A stretch of 64,000 bases of DNA. Origin: Azolla caroliniana. Taxonomy: Eukaryota > Polypodiophyta. The stretch's first letter is position 1; each line of letters begins with the position of its first letter. Position numbers and translations under genes: made by a program. Location of the stretch: the NCBI GenBank assembly GCA_043228905.1, contig JBHGNT010000006.1, positions 15,066,001 to 15,130,000 on the forward strand. The letters are read 5' to 3'. The notes below the pieces were generated by a model that was not told the DNA's origin, did no database searches, and saw only the letters and a program-made list of their open reading frames with translations. This document shows, piece by piece, positions 22,521 to 33,801 of the stretch.

Positions 22521-22522
22521 AC

Positions 22523-22760
22523 ATATAAGGTCACCCTCTCTTTTCATTAACTCACTACAATGCCCACTTTCTCTCTAGAACATTGGGGAATGTAAAAACT
22601 CATTAGTCATGGGGAATATGGAACTCATTAATTATGTGTCATAGAATACGATTCTATGACACATAGTTAATGAGTAGTGGTGACTTTTGACCTTTGAGTG
22701 CTCATAGATTCTCAAAGGGTGTGTTCTCACACTAGACTAGATTGAGCTGGATTCTCAACA
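22523..22760 (-). repeat. LTR fragment of copia family C
   Basis: It matches 31740-31970, the LTR of the minus-strand copia C, from TATAAGGTCACCCTC to GATTCTCAACA. A strong inverted repeat (22623-22647 against 22651-22675, one mismatch) is specific to this copy. The following CACACCCATTC may be a decayed polypurine tract. Confidence 0.75.
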
Positions 22761-25283
22761 CACCCATTCAATTGTTTGTTTTGCATCTAAAATGCATGTC
22801 TCATTTGAAGTATGTTATCTCCTACAATTTCACTAACTTCTTGCTAAGTGAGAAATTTGGTTAAGGTTCCATTCGACCTCCTTGCCTAACACAATTATTA
22901 GTCAAATCCTCTTTTAAAACAATGACATAAAAGGTTTGCTTGGGCAATATTCTTGAATCTTGACCATCTATATACTTTGTTGTGTAAGGTCAACCAAAAC
23001 ACTTAGACCCAAAACTCAATTCAAAGAGATTTGTAGACTCTACCTTGCTTAAAGCAATCAATGTAGACTCTCCCCCTCGTAGGTACCAGTTTCTTTGGGA
23101 ATCTTAGCACTGGAGATATAAAATCTAGTGAATTTTGTTCTCTTGCCATTGGTTGTTACGATTAAATACATTTCCTAGCACAAGGCAACAAAGTTTTGGT
23201 TGAAACCTAAGTTAAATGGTGAACTGTTGCTCCTAAGGGATGTCCCATTTTTGCTTTAGTAGTAGTGTGTTGGTGGTGGCACAAGGTTGTGGTCTTAGAC
23301 ATGGTGGGATGGTTTTTCTTGAAGGGTGATAGGTCTAATATATTGGCAACTTCTATGGGTTATGTTGTTCATATCTAACGTAACCAATCTATTGGAGCTA
23401 CTAAGATGTAAATTTGTAATCCCTCATTCTCTATAGTTGAGCTAAAAAGTTTAACAAATCATACAATTGGCTTTACATATCCTCAATTCTTCATGTCAAT
23501 GTTACATAGGTGTGCATTTTACTTCATTAACAGGAAACAGACCATTCTTTCTCATGAGAACTCATATATCATCCAGGGGGAAAGTCTTATGTAGTGTCTA
23601 TTGTTTCACATATTTACGCCATGGTTGGAGATTTCTTGCCCATCAGGTTTTCTCACCTTTGAAAAGAAGGATTTATCGAAGTATAGTAGAGATCCAAGGT
23701 CCGTAGATGCTATAAAAAGTTTCAAATAATACTCTTTAACCTCCCCAACATACATGGCCTTCCTTGTCTAGCAAACACCACATTCAACATGGGACATGCA
23801 ACATTTCTTGGGATTTGCAAATTTATCAACAATTATTCAAATATCATATTTCCTTCACACTACTTACACATAGAGTTGGAATGAAACCAACAAAGTATAT
23901 GATAGTTTAAATTTGTTCACATATTTTCATGATGTTACATAATTAAATAATGTTAAGAGTGTCTCGAACCATATGATCTTCTGAAGCAAACACCACTCAA
24001 TGTGGGATTCAAAATGTTTCTTGGGATTTGGAAATGTTTACTGCAAGTTATCAACAATTATTCAAATATATTATCTTTACCACAACTTACCCAAAATAAC
24101 CAACACATCTTACACACAATCAAACCAAGCATTTCAGCCCCGTTTTGATGCATGCTAACCATGTCAAGATATCCATAAGGGAAATTGATGCATATGGTTT
24201 TGTACTTAGAAATGTTTTGATGTAAACTGGGAAGATGAGCAAATTGCATTAAATTGCGTTGCATTCGTGAACAATTTAATATTCATAAAAAAAAATATGA
24301 AAACTATGGCAAAGAGTTTATAACGATTGTGTATGCTTTTGAATAGTGTTGTGAAGCATGAGGTCTTCAAAGTTTCTACACATTAGATCATTTTCTAGAA
24401 CCTTACATGTTTCTACATTGGTCAATTCTTTAATTGACAACAAAACTCCTTGCGTATAAATACTTTCCTGTCACATTTCAAGAAGTGAGCACATATAAAT
24501 ATTTCTAGATTAGTCAATTCTTTAATTGACCACAACTCCTTGGGTTTTATTTTGATGACCACATATCCACAAGTGTCCACAAGGAAAATATATGTTCTAT
24601 CTCAACACATATCTACACCTTCTCCAAGAGACTCTAAGTTTTATCATTGAAAGTACGTCTTGTTGGATCCAAATTGCGTACAGTTCAAGGGAGCTTACCT
24701 CTTTGAAACCCACAGAAATTCAAGCATTCTTGCTTCCATCAATTAGATATTTGGATAACACATTTTGAATCATATTGTCCCATAATGTGTTGTTTGTTCA
24801 AGTTAAAGGTAATCATATGTGAATGAAGATCCTTAAGGTTACACTTCAAAACATTTAAGAAATGATCCTTACGCTAGATATGAGCTATATAGGTAGAAAC
24901 GCTCATTATGTAGTTCCTTATGACATTTCTCTTTTTCAAATCTTACATACTACCATTAACTCACACATTGATGAGTGGTTTGGAGTTCAAAAGGCTAGAG
25001 TTTATTGATTGCATATATTGGTGGACTCGAGCCGTCCTTTGTATTGGTGATTTCTATTGCCAATTTTTTGAGATCCACAATAATCCATTACTCTAGATTT
25101 CAGTGGAGATCCTCATATTCCATAGGTTTCAATGACATTTGCACGTGTCAGATCAGTTCAATGAGATGGCACATTTCCTTACATAAACACCAATGAAAAA
25201 ACCCATGAGTATCTTAATTCCATGACTTCCATTCTATGGTGTAAACCACTAAGGCAATGGAAAGAGAGTGGGAACAATGTGGC
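22761..25283. other. AT-rich intergenic region without a recognisable gene
   Basis: I see no supported coding sequence on either strand; open frames are short and lack any known motif. It contains a local duplication with a ~220-bp offset (23771 onward and 23986 onward, sharing TTTCTTGGGATTTG and CAACAATTATTCAAATAT) and a smaller repeat of GTCAATTCTTTAATTGAC near 24420 and 24513. Confidence 0.6.
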
Positions 25284-25857
25284 CAATGTAACTGGAATCT
25301 ATGAGAAATTTAGCAAAAGTCAAAAGATTGTTATTTGCAACATATATATAATATTAAGGATATTTGCAACATTACCTTGTCACACATCTTGCAATGATCA
25401 GCTATGACATGCAGATCAAACAAAAGTACGTACCTTGCTGTTCAGTAGGTTCTGAAGGATCATTCAATCAGTATATACAATGTAATTGGAATCTATGAAA
25501 CATTTAGCAAGTTAGTCAAAAGATTGGACAATAATGATTTGGAACATAATGATATTAAAGATATTTGTAACAATGACTTGTCATACATCTTGAAATGATT
25601 AGCTATGACATGCAGATCAAACAAAAGTATGCACCTTACTGTTCAGCGGGTTCTGAAGGAACATTCAATCAGTATATACACTGTAATTGGAATCTATGAA
25701 AAATTTAGGAAGAGTCAAACGACTGGACAATTAACGATTTGCAACAGATATACAATATCAAAGATATGAAGATAACTTGGATTCGTCATATCTTGCAATG
25801 ATCAGCCATGACATGCAGATCAAACAAAAGTATGTGCCTTACTGTTCAGTAGGTTCT
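25284..25857. repeat. Tandem repeat, about three units of ~200 bp
   Basis: Unit starts near 25285, 25479 and 25679 share TGTAAtTGGAATCTATGA. Unit ends near 25455, 25660 and 25857 share GACATGCAGATCAAACAAAA and TGTTCAG(T/C)(A/G)GGTTC. It lies about 320 bp downstream of the stop codon of the oxidoreductase gene. Confidence 0.8.
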
Positions 25858-26177
25858 TGGCTTATGCCACATGCCACATGCCGTTTTATCATCCACATAT
25901 AAGCCACTTGTCACATGTACAAATAATGGGTCTGTAGCTACATACCTGCTCACTCAACTTCAAACGTACAAATATTACAATTAATTAATTGTGCAAAACA
26001 ACACATGACAATATGCTTGAAACCCCATCCATGCACACACAGTGTTCCCTTTTTCACACTTAAAATGGTCATCCTACACAAATGGTAGACTAAAATATCC
26101 ATCCTTCACAAGATGTTCAGCAAGACGAACATCGCTGACAGCAATTCCTCCAAACCAGATTGGAAGAGTTATTTTTA

Positions 26178-26804
26178 TTAAGCTACCATCACTGTTGTGC
26201 AACCATTTTCGGCAGAGTATTTCACAGCATTGAGTAGTTGTTGGGTCTTTCTAGCGATTGTTGGCCAAAAAGTATCAATGCTTCCTGACCCATCCTTAAT
26301 GCCTTTTACCAGGGTTGAAAATTTTTTAAGCATTAGGGACTCCTGAGGGGCATCGACCATTACATTAGTTTCATCAACCAACTGCTTCCAACCCAGGTCT
26401 AATGGTTCAAACATGATCAACCTCTGATATCCAAATTGCGATATATTTTCTTCATGAGGAATGACAAAGTCATCAACTTCAAGTGTTCCACTTGATCCAT
26501 ACACAGTTAATGTCATTTTCATATTCAATAAGAACGAACAATGAAAAGTGGCTGACTTCCCATCTTTCCATTGTAAACATGCTTTACAACTCAATAAGAC
26601 TCCATCCTTGTTGAATTTTGTATCAGGAAGGCTAGTGACCCTCTGAGGAAGTTCAAACTCAAAAGCCCACAGGATAGCTCTAGCACAATACCAACCAAGA
26701 TCACCCAAAACTCCCAATCCATCTAAGTCTGCTCTAATTCGAATGTTATCGGTGAAGAATGCTGGTGCATATCCATTCATCGGAAGACAGAAAGATGAAT
26801 GGAC
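26178..26804 (-). CDS. Exon 2 of the oxidoreductase gene (C-terminal domain)
   Basis: This exon encodes residues 155-362 (VHSSFCLPMN to ENGCTTVMVA) after the acceptor TTTTTTCAG and ends with TAA at 26178-26180. Confidence 0.9.
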   Translation of the reverse strand, partial: VHSSFCLPMNGYAPAFFTDNIRIRADLDGLGVLGDLGWYCARAILWAFEFELPQRVTSLPDTKFNKDGVLLSCKACLQWKDGKSATFHCSFLLNMKMTLTVYGSSGTLEVDDFVIPHEENISQFGYQRLIMFEPLDLGWKQLVDETNVMVDAPQESLMLKKFSTLVKGIKDGSGSIDTFWPTIARKTQQLLNAVKYSAENGCTTVMVA

Positions 26805-28218
26805 CTGAAAAAAAGACCTCTACAATTTAATATATGTTGTTAGGGGGTAAGCCAAGTTTCACAAGACTATTAATTCCTTGAGAAGTTAATTGCACAATTA
26901 CACCTTAGAATTAAGATGTTTGCACTTCTGTAGAGTTCTAGGATGTGAATCCATAAATCTTGCAGTTCAATCACTCCTAGTAGTTTGTTATGCGAGAAGA
27001 TTCCTGATTGGAGTTAGGGCCAGAGTTCAATATCAGTTGGAAAAATGTTGCAGTTTGTCAAGGGCAATGCTACAGTTACAAATGGGTGTGAGATTCTTCA
27101 CACGAATAGTAGTGTACACCATATTTTACAGTACATATCTCATGCTGAAGAAACAGACCTATCATATGGAGGTGGATTTGGAACCTTATTTGGTAACTTG
27201 GGTAAGGAGAAAATGTTACATAAACAGTGATATATTTCCTTCTACATAACCAGAATTGATCAGAAATAAGGGTTTTCTTTTGTTGGAAAATGGTTTTCTA
27301 ATTTACAATTTTTAAATCAGATGTAGTTCACTTATCTGTGAATTTCTTTCAGAAATTGGTCCTTCTGATCAGATGTTTTAGATTTTTTTTTAAATTACAG
27401 TCTCCACATACTGCAGCATCAATTATCAAACGGAACCTGATTCATTGATAGTGAGACATAAACCATTGTGGCCACATTAACATGAATATTTGACGCAGCA
27501 AAAATGAATGGCATGAACAATGAGAAAGTAATCCGGATATATAATAATGAGCTACATGACGAAATTAAATGCCGAGGCCAGGGAATTGCATAATTGAGTT
27601 ATTTTCCATTTAAGTGGAATTTTCAATTACATCCTGAATCACACAATCCATAAATTTAAGCTACACAAACGTACTTGTTTATCAAACATTGCTGAAGTAT
27701 ACTTAAACATAACCAACTGTTAGGTTTTAGTGGTCATAAGATAAAAGTGGCATTACCTCCAAAACCTCACCAACTAAGTCTTTGTTTTTAAGAACTTCCT
27801 TCATTCTGGCAGTTCGGGGATGGTGCATAAACATGGTACAATCCATGATTTGTAAACCTTGTTTATCACATGCTGATATCATCATATCAAGATCTTCTAC
27901 TGATAACGCCGGAGGCTTCTCCAATAATACATGTTTTTTCTTCTCAATGGCTTTCATCACCCATTCCATATGCAAAGACGTGGGAAGTGGAACATAGACT
28001 GCATCAATGAATTCATCATCAATAACACTTTGATAACTTCCATAAACTCTTGCTTCAGGTGGAAAGTTGTTTTCCTTCGCAAACTTTTGGGCCTTTTCTA
28101 ATGATCGGCTTCCTATAGCATAAAGGCATGAGCCTGGGGTCATTAGAATTGCTCTTGACATCTTCCTTGCAATGTTGGCACATCCCAAAATACCATATCG
28201 TACGAGCTCATCTTCCAT
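26178..28218 (-). CDS. Gfo/Idh/MocA-family NAD(P)-binding oxidoreductase (At4g09670-like), two exons
   Basis: Joining 28218-27757 and 26804-26178 on the minus strand gives an intact 362-residue protein, the usual length of this plant family. ATG 28218 (context GACATGG) is preferred; the frame is open further upstream but only with a TTG. The Rossmann nucleotide-binding motif YGILGCANIARK is at 8-19 and the family EKP motif (LLEKPPALS) at 98-106. The C-terminal dehydrogenase-like domain has DLDGLGVLGDLGWYC at 181-194. The 952-bp phase-0 intron (26805-27756) has GTAATG at its 5' end and TTTTTTCAG at its 3' end. Family members are predicted cytosolic sugar or dihydrodiol dehydrogenase-like enzymes; the substrate is unknown. 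It is the only intact non-transposon gene in the window. Confidence 0.9.
27757..28218 (-). CDS. Exon 1 of the oxidoreductase gene (Rossmann domain)
   Basis: This exon encodes residues 1-154 and ends at a GAG codon directly before the donor GTAATG. Confidence 0.9.
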
Positions 28219-28960
28219 GTCTTCTTTTGATATTTGTAGCTTGTATACTTTATGCAATTCTCACCTGCCTTATGCCAAAATAAACATAAATTGTTATTTT
28301 GACCTCTTCATTCACGACCAATTTTCACAACCACCTTTTCTGTGAGTGGGAAAAGCATCCCCACATAATGATCTTAAATGGCTGAATAACTTCCATTGGA
28401 CAGTTTGAAGAAGAAAAAAATTGAAAGAACCAATTTAATAATACACATGACAATTAAAAGCATTCACAAATAATGATAATAAAGAGCTCAAGACTCACAT
28501 TGGACACGTTCAAAGATTGAAAGACCTAATTAGCAGCGTTGAGCTAAGATCTGATGGAGACAGGCAGGAGTATGTTGCTATTATTAGAATTGCCTTGACC
28601 ACATCCCAAAGTACCAATTGTGAAAAACACACACAGAAAATATCCTGCTGGGCAAACCCAAGGGCCAATGATCGAAATGGTATTTTCTGTGGAAGATGGA
28701 TGCCATTTCAGTCATCGATCTGTGTATTGCAATGCCTTGATCCCATTCAAAATGAGAAGATAAAAAATAAAACAAGGTCACAGAATCAGAGGTTATAAGA
28801 ACAGAAGGTGGCTGCAAGGATTTTGAGAAATGAAAAATATTACATCTACAACTCCGACGACTAGAAAATATTCAGCCTGTGATTGGAATATACACTAGTG
28901 GACAGAAAGCAACTCTGTGAGACGGCTCTAAAACCCAGTGTACGAGTTAAAAGTTAAAAA
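28219..28960. other. Upstream region of the oxidoreductase gene
   Basis: No clear TATA box is visible on the minus strand. Positions about 28575-28612 repeat part of exon 1 (TTAGAATTGC, then CATCCCAAA and TACCA) with about 20 bp missing compared with 28143-28192, a decayed fragment duplication. Confidence 0.5.
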
Positions 28961-29021
28961 CAGACTTGGGATTGATTATCACGCTCCCGACAACCAACGC
29001 CTCACAACAGACACCCCAATC

Positions 29022-29148
29022 CCATGCATGCATGCATGCATGTATGCAAAATGATGACAATGGATGGATGGATGGATGGATGGATGGATGGATGGATGAA
29101 CCAATAGACAGACAGACAGACAGAGAGAGAGAGAGAGAGAGAGAGAGG
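29022..29148. repeat. Compound microsatellite (CATG)n (GGAT)n (ACAG)n (GA)n
   Basis: Four simple repeats follow in series: CATG at 29022-29044, GGAT at 29061-29098, ACAG at 29106-29122 and GA at 29121-29148. The Ser/Leu/His/Pro-rich frames through them are not genes. Confidence 0.95.
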
Positions 29149-30420
29149 GCCACTTTCTAGTGGGTGAACTGACCGGTGAAGTCCATACAACATACATATA
29201 TCATATGGATGGCGGCATACACCATGCTGAACAAGAAAACAAGACTGTGTTCTGTTTGTTGGTTGTCACCTGGAATTCCATATTCTTCACAATATATGCG
29301 TTTGATCCAACATTATCCCAACAATACACAAGCAGGACCAACAACTCAAGTCCGTCCAAAAGGCCCTAGTTGATTGAGAGTACATTCCACCCGTAACACA
29401 CAATTTGTGCTATCTATGTATGTCATATATTATTTATTGGTTGATCACAATGGAAACCAGACTACTACGAGGAGGCTTCCATTTCCAAGAAGTTTTACCA
29501 GTTCCATCTATCTATCTATCTTCCATTACCAACTAACTGGCTTATAATTAATATAATGCAATCAATTTATTGATATGGTAATCCGAGTTCGAGGAACCTT
29601 CCATTTCCAAGTAGATTCACGTAATGTTGTCTCTTACAAAACGAATTGGAGCCTCATGATGCAATGATCTCGACATCAATTGCTGTGGAATGTTAGAATG
29701 ACAAGCTATACTGCGAATTATGACATTAATGCTTCCACTCACACTATCACATTCCCATTCATTCTCATATCCCAAAGTCTTCTTAGGCTCACTATCACAC
29801 GTATTAGCTTGGCTAACAAACTAATGATTTACATTTTGGGACATGGATCTATGTAGTATAGGCAGTGCATGTGTAGGAGTTAAGGTTTCGGCACATGAAA
29901 CGATTTTATATGGATATGTAAGGCAATCAATATATATATACGTATACTTAGATATTGACTACAGAGACAATGGCACGTTTGGGCTGGGGCCGCTCTGGCC
30001 TCTCTGGCCTTTGTAAAAAGCTCATTTGTAGTTTTGTTGGACACCGGAGAAGACAAAACACGCTTTGATAATTTGGAATGCTTAAAACTGCCCGGAATCA
30101 GAGCATGTGATAAGCATGAAAGGATAAATGGTCATAGCCATCCCAAACTCTGACTTGATTGGGTATAAAATTGTGGGAATGGGCATGCATTTTATATATA
30201 TACATACTTTGGGTGGGAGGGATGTCAATGTTTCCAACTTCAACCCTGAACCTTCCTTATATGTGAGGAGTGAGGCAAAACAATGGGAAGAATGTCCTGG
30301 AACCCAAAACAATGGGATGGGAATTTGTAGAGAATCTCCTACATAGCCGCCATATCATATATGTACATATGAATGTGTGGAAGTCCGAGTTATATTTATT
30401 ACATGTAGCTAGCTAGCTTA
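29149..30420. other. Intergenic region, nothing recognised
   Basis: There is no coding frame with a known motif on either strand. Short ATCT repeats occur near 29503-29520. A short GC-rich stretch at about 29970-30010 (GGGGCCGCTCTGGCC) stands out but is unexplained. Confidence 0.5.
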
Positions 30421-30422
30421 CA

Positions 30423-30535
30423 GATTGATTGATTGATTGATTGATTGAGGTCAAGGCAACTAACTTTCTTCACAGCCATAGCTCGACCGTCAGCAAGCAG
30501 CAGCACCATCATTACCATGTTCTCTCGGATACGTT

Positions 30536-30579
<44 letters not shown>

Positions 30580-30832
30580 GGGGTTGGAGGGCACTTACTT
30601 ACTATTTACAAATTACAGCACGAACGACGTCTCGCTGTTTCTCCGATCCTCCTCCTCCCACCTCCACCAACTAAACTAAGCCAACTTAACTTAACTAAAC
30701 TTATAACTTCAACTTACAAGAAGAAGAAGAAGAAGAAGAAGAAGAAGAAGCAAAAGGCAAGGGAGCTATCCATCCATCCCCTTCTCCCCCTCCTATATCC
30801 TTATCATCATCATCATCATCATCATCATCATC
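30423..30832. repeat. Cluster of four microsatellites
   Basis: (ATTG)n at 30423-30448, (GA)n at 30537-30575, (AGA)n at 30717-30750 and (ATC)n at 30802-30832. Open frames here reduce to RERERE-, KKKKK- and HHHHH-type runs. Confidence 0.95.
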
Positions 30833-31389
30833 GCTTTCTCATGTTTTCTTTTCTTTCCTTACTTCACAGTCCCTCCCAGTCCTCTCCCTTCCTTATTTAT
30901 GGAAAGGAAGCACGGATCGGTTGTTTCACTTTCACACTTGGGTAGGGTTTGGATTGATTATTGGTTTCTTGCTTTTGGACGACTTCCACTTCCACACTAT
31001 ACTCGCTCAACTCTTCTCTTCGCTTCTTCTGGGTGCAAGTTTCCACACTCATTTTCAACTCTATGCACATTTCAATTCTACATTGAGGTTTTCCGATTAT
31101 GCTCAATTGATGGTTGTCACACATTTCTGGCCCTTCACAGTCCTACTCTCGAACTAGACACATTATCACCAATGTCTTTTGAATTGTGATTTACTAATGC
31201 CTAGGTTTAAAGAGTTTATTCCCTTAACATGGCCAACTTTTTGAAGGCTTTAACTCCTCAAGTGTCCCACATTTGGTTTCTTTTCGAAGTAGAGCTCATG
31301 TGGTGACGGTTTTGTAGATGTCCGATTTTGTAGGTAGACGGTTGTCTGGACCACTTCGGCCCTATAAAACTTCAGCATATGCTATTCCT
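30833..31389. other. Intergenic region, nothing recognised
   Basis: TC-rich sequence with short open frames lacking motifs. The copia integrase relic begins near 31340-31390. Confidence 0.4.
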
Positions 31390-31530
31390 CAAGCATTGCC
31401 CGTGCCGCCTCCTCTATAGTCCGATTCGACTACACTGTTCTGCTCCGGTGTATATCTGCAAGAGAATTCTTGTCGAATTCCTTCCTTCTGCAGATAACTC
31501 GATGTAAAGAAACTGATATGATTCTGTGCA
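31340..31530 (-). pseudogene. Copia family A-like integrase fragment
   Basis: On the minus strand the frame YLQKEGIRQEFSCRYTPEQN matches the A1 integrase (YLQQMGIRREFSCRYTPEQN). After a frameshift, remnants of EAARAMLEE and KFY follow. The fragment is cut near 31530, where sequence leading into the copia C LTR begins. Confidence 0.75.
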
Positions 31531-31970
31531 GCAGAAGAGATATGTGTTATGTGTGTGTGTGTGTGTGCGTGTGTATGTGTGTAACAGAGAGGAAAGGAGA
31601 GAAACACAAGTTAGATTAGATAGAATAGAAAAATAGATTGCTCAAGAAGAAGATGTATATTAACAAGGAATATGAGATACAAAAATGTAGCATTACAAGG
31701 GAGGACAATTGACCCTCTATGAAGTAGGAGGGTGCTTTTTATAAGGTCACCCTCTCTCTTCATTAACTCACTACAACAATCACTCTCTCTTGGGGAATGT
31801 GGAGACTCATTAGTCATGGGGAATATAAAACTAATTAGTTGTGTCATAAAAGATGATGACACATAGTTAATGTGTAGAGAGTAGTGGTGTGACTTTTGAC
31901 CTTTGAGTGCTCATAGATTCTCAAAAGGGTGTGTTCACACACAAGGCTTGGTTGAGGTTGATTCTCAATA
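31531..31970 (-). repeat. 3' LTR of copia C
   Basis: The minus strand starts TATTGAGAATCAACC (expected TG replaced by TA) after the polypurine tract and includes a minus-strand TTATAAAAAG at 31735-31744. Part of it recurs at 22523-22760. A (TG)n tract at about 31551-31580 marks the distal end. Confidence 0.6.
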
Positions 31971-31980
31971 CGCCCCCTCC
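31971..31980 (-). other. Polypurine tract of copia C
   Basis: GGAGGGGGCG on the minus strand directly precedes the LTR. Confidence 0.7.
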
Positions 31981-32925
31981 AACTCAACTTGGTCGGCTCC
32001 TTTCGGTTGATGTCTACTTCGGCTGGTACCCGGTTTAGACGGTATTCGGTTCGGACAATACCCGATGTCCGCTTCAACTGGTACCTAGTTCGGACTATCC
32101 GGTTCTCTCTTGTACTACCCCTCAAGCTTGGCTCGAGCCATACAACTTTACATGCAGCCACAACTGCACCCCTGTATTCGGTCTCTGTGCTTGAAAGTGC
32201 AACAATCGGTTGCTTCTTGCTACTCCACAAAATCGCTCCGATGCCGAAGGAGAAAACAAATCCAGAGGTCAATCGTCGATCGACTTTGTACCCGGTCTAG
32301 TAAGCATTCGTGTACCCTTCGAGGCGAATTGGTGTGATCGATTCGTAGTGAATACCACAATCCATTCTGTCGCTCATGTATCGTAATACTCGCTTAGCGC
32401 AGTCCAAGTGAATGTCTCGTGGTTTTTGCATGAATTGGCTGAGGAGACCGGTCGGGCGGCTAAGGTCGAGTCGAGTGATCGTGAGATAGATGAGACCCCC
32501 GATCAATTGTCGATATTGAGTCGGCTCGCACTCTTCAGTGCCGAAGTCGGCATCAAGTTTGAGATTTCGATCAAGAGGGGTTGCAACCGATTTACACTCA
32601 GTCATCCCGAACTTGTACAACAAGTTAAGGATGTAATGTTGTTGGGAGATCATAATGCCGGTTAGAGTCTGAATTGCCTCGATGCCAAGGAAGTAATGGA
32701 GCTCCTTCATGTTCATCATCTCAAATTGACCTTGTTGATGTCGACTAGATTTTCATCTCCAATGACCAAATCACCTACATATAGAATGATGACAATCAAA
32801 CTTCCTGAATCGTTTCTTATGTAGAGGGAGTTGTCGGATTTTGACATTCAGAAGCCGATTCGATTAAGATATTGTGTTATCTTCGAATGCCAAGCACGTT
32901 GTCGCGAAGGATTCCGGCCATAAGA
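31981..32925 (-). pseudogene. Copia C RT, truncated RNase H and charged tail
   Basis: The minus-strand frames give RT motifs AWHSKITQYLNRIGF, LYVGDLVIGD (the first Asp of the catalytic YVDD is Gly), MKELHYFLGIEAI and FGMTECKSVATPLDR, then RNase H with SSKKQPIVALSSTETEYRGA. The C-terminal RNase H is deleted: VVWLEPS runs straight into LRG, the normal copia end. After it a basic tail of about 45 residues (RIVRTRYQLKRTSGIVRTEY) continues to the polypurine tract. An internal polypurine-like TTGAGGGGTAG lies at 32115-32125. The copy is inactive. Confidence 0.8.
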
Positions 32926-33743
32926 AGAAAACGAAGTCGGACGCACGTGAACGAGGGTGTGCACGAGTGCACAAAAAATTTATCTTTATGTACAAACATG
33001 TGTAAATAACATAGTACTAGTTGAGTGTTGAGGAATGCTAGGTAGAAGGGATTTGATAGGTACTTTAAGACCACACGGATGGAGAGGAATAAAGGGGATT
33101 GATGGGAAATTTTTTTGGGAGATCTCTAACAGAAATCGGTTGTCTTTATGTGCGATGTAACAACCTCCCCTTGTGCTATAAAAGGGGAGGTTTTGAACTG
33201 TTTTCTTTATCCATCGATTGGAGAACAAAGTGTTGTCGGTTTGAGTGCCGAGCTTTGTTGTTCCGTCTGTTCCTATTCTGTGTGGTTTATGCAAGAAGGT
33301 GGAGGCCTCTGCTCGCGTAGGACACCCGTGTACTCCCGGCCAGAGGTCCGTCATTCTGCATGTGTGTGAGTAGAGCTCGAGGCTCTGTCACCGGCCGTGT
33401 CCAGCTGTAATCTTTCCTGCTTTTCCTTTGCTAATCATTATTTTGCGGATCTTATCCTTGTATTCAAGCATTCCCTCATTGTCTCTGTTCATCTCACATT
33501 CATTGTGATCGAGCTCATGTGCTCGTCCGTTGAGATCCGACTGCTGATCCGGAACGACATACGCATCTGAGCTCGCGTGCTCAACGTCCAGCGTCAGGAG
33601 ACTGGTTCGGACTGGATACGTTGTCCAAATCGGACTCCGAAGAAGATATGATCCAGACACCACTCTGGATAAACTCTTCTCTCTCATCGGCTCCTTGGTT
33701 CGAGACCCTAGTGGTCCCACCCCGTTTCAACACATACTTGCAG
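32926..33743 (+). repeat. Probable 5' LTR region of gypsy D1
   Basis: Non-coding sequence with a TATAAAA box at 33177-33183 set inside an inverted repeat, ending just before the D-family primer region. No second copy of this exact LTR is in the window, so the left border is a guess. ORFs across it have no motifs. Confidence 0.45.
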
Positions 33744-33778
33744 ATTTTCGCGACATCTTTGGTGAACCCAACGTGAAA
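33744..33778 (+). other. Conserved primer-region block of gypsy D1
   Basis: ATTTTCGCGACATCTTTGGTGAACCCAACG is almost identical to 58255-58285 in D2. TGGTGAACCC begins with the TGG expected of a primer binding site; the tRNA is not identified. Confidence 0.55.
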
Positions 33779-33801
33779 AGGGGCGGCAAAGGAGTTCGAA
33801 A

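Larger units (their letters stand above)
31531..32925 (-). mobile_element. Copia family C, 5' truncated, minus strand
   Basis: The element comprises RT (from about 32925), part of RNase H, a charged tail, a polypurine tract and a 3' LTR on the minus strand. gag, protease, integrase and the 5' LTR are missing. The left limit of the LTR is uncertain because a TG-repeat lies there. Confidence 0.8.

Noticed and set aside
23467-23706. 79-codon plus-strand ORF in the intergenic region
   Set aside because: No motif, no splice context, and composition like its AT-rich surroundings.
28219-28257. Upstream extension of the oxidoreductase exon to 28257
   Set aside because: The frame is open but starts with TTG; the ATG at 28218 has a good context and gives the family's usual length and N-terminus.
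28947-29197. Several overlapping frames rich in Ser/Leu/His/Pro
   Set aside because: Translations of the GGAT, ACAG and GA simple repeats.
30441-30945. Frames with RERERE, KKKKK and HHHHH runs
   Set aside because: Direct products of GA, AGA and ATC microsatellites.
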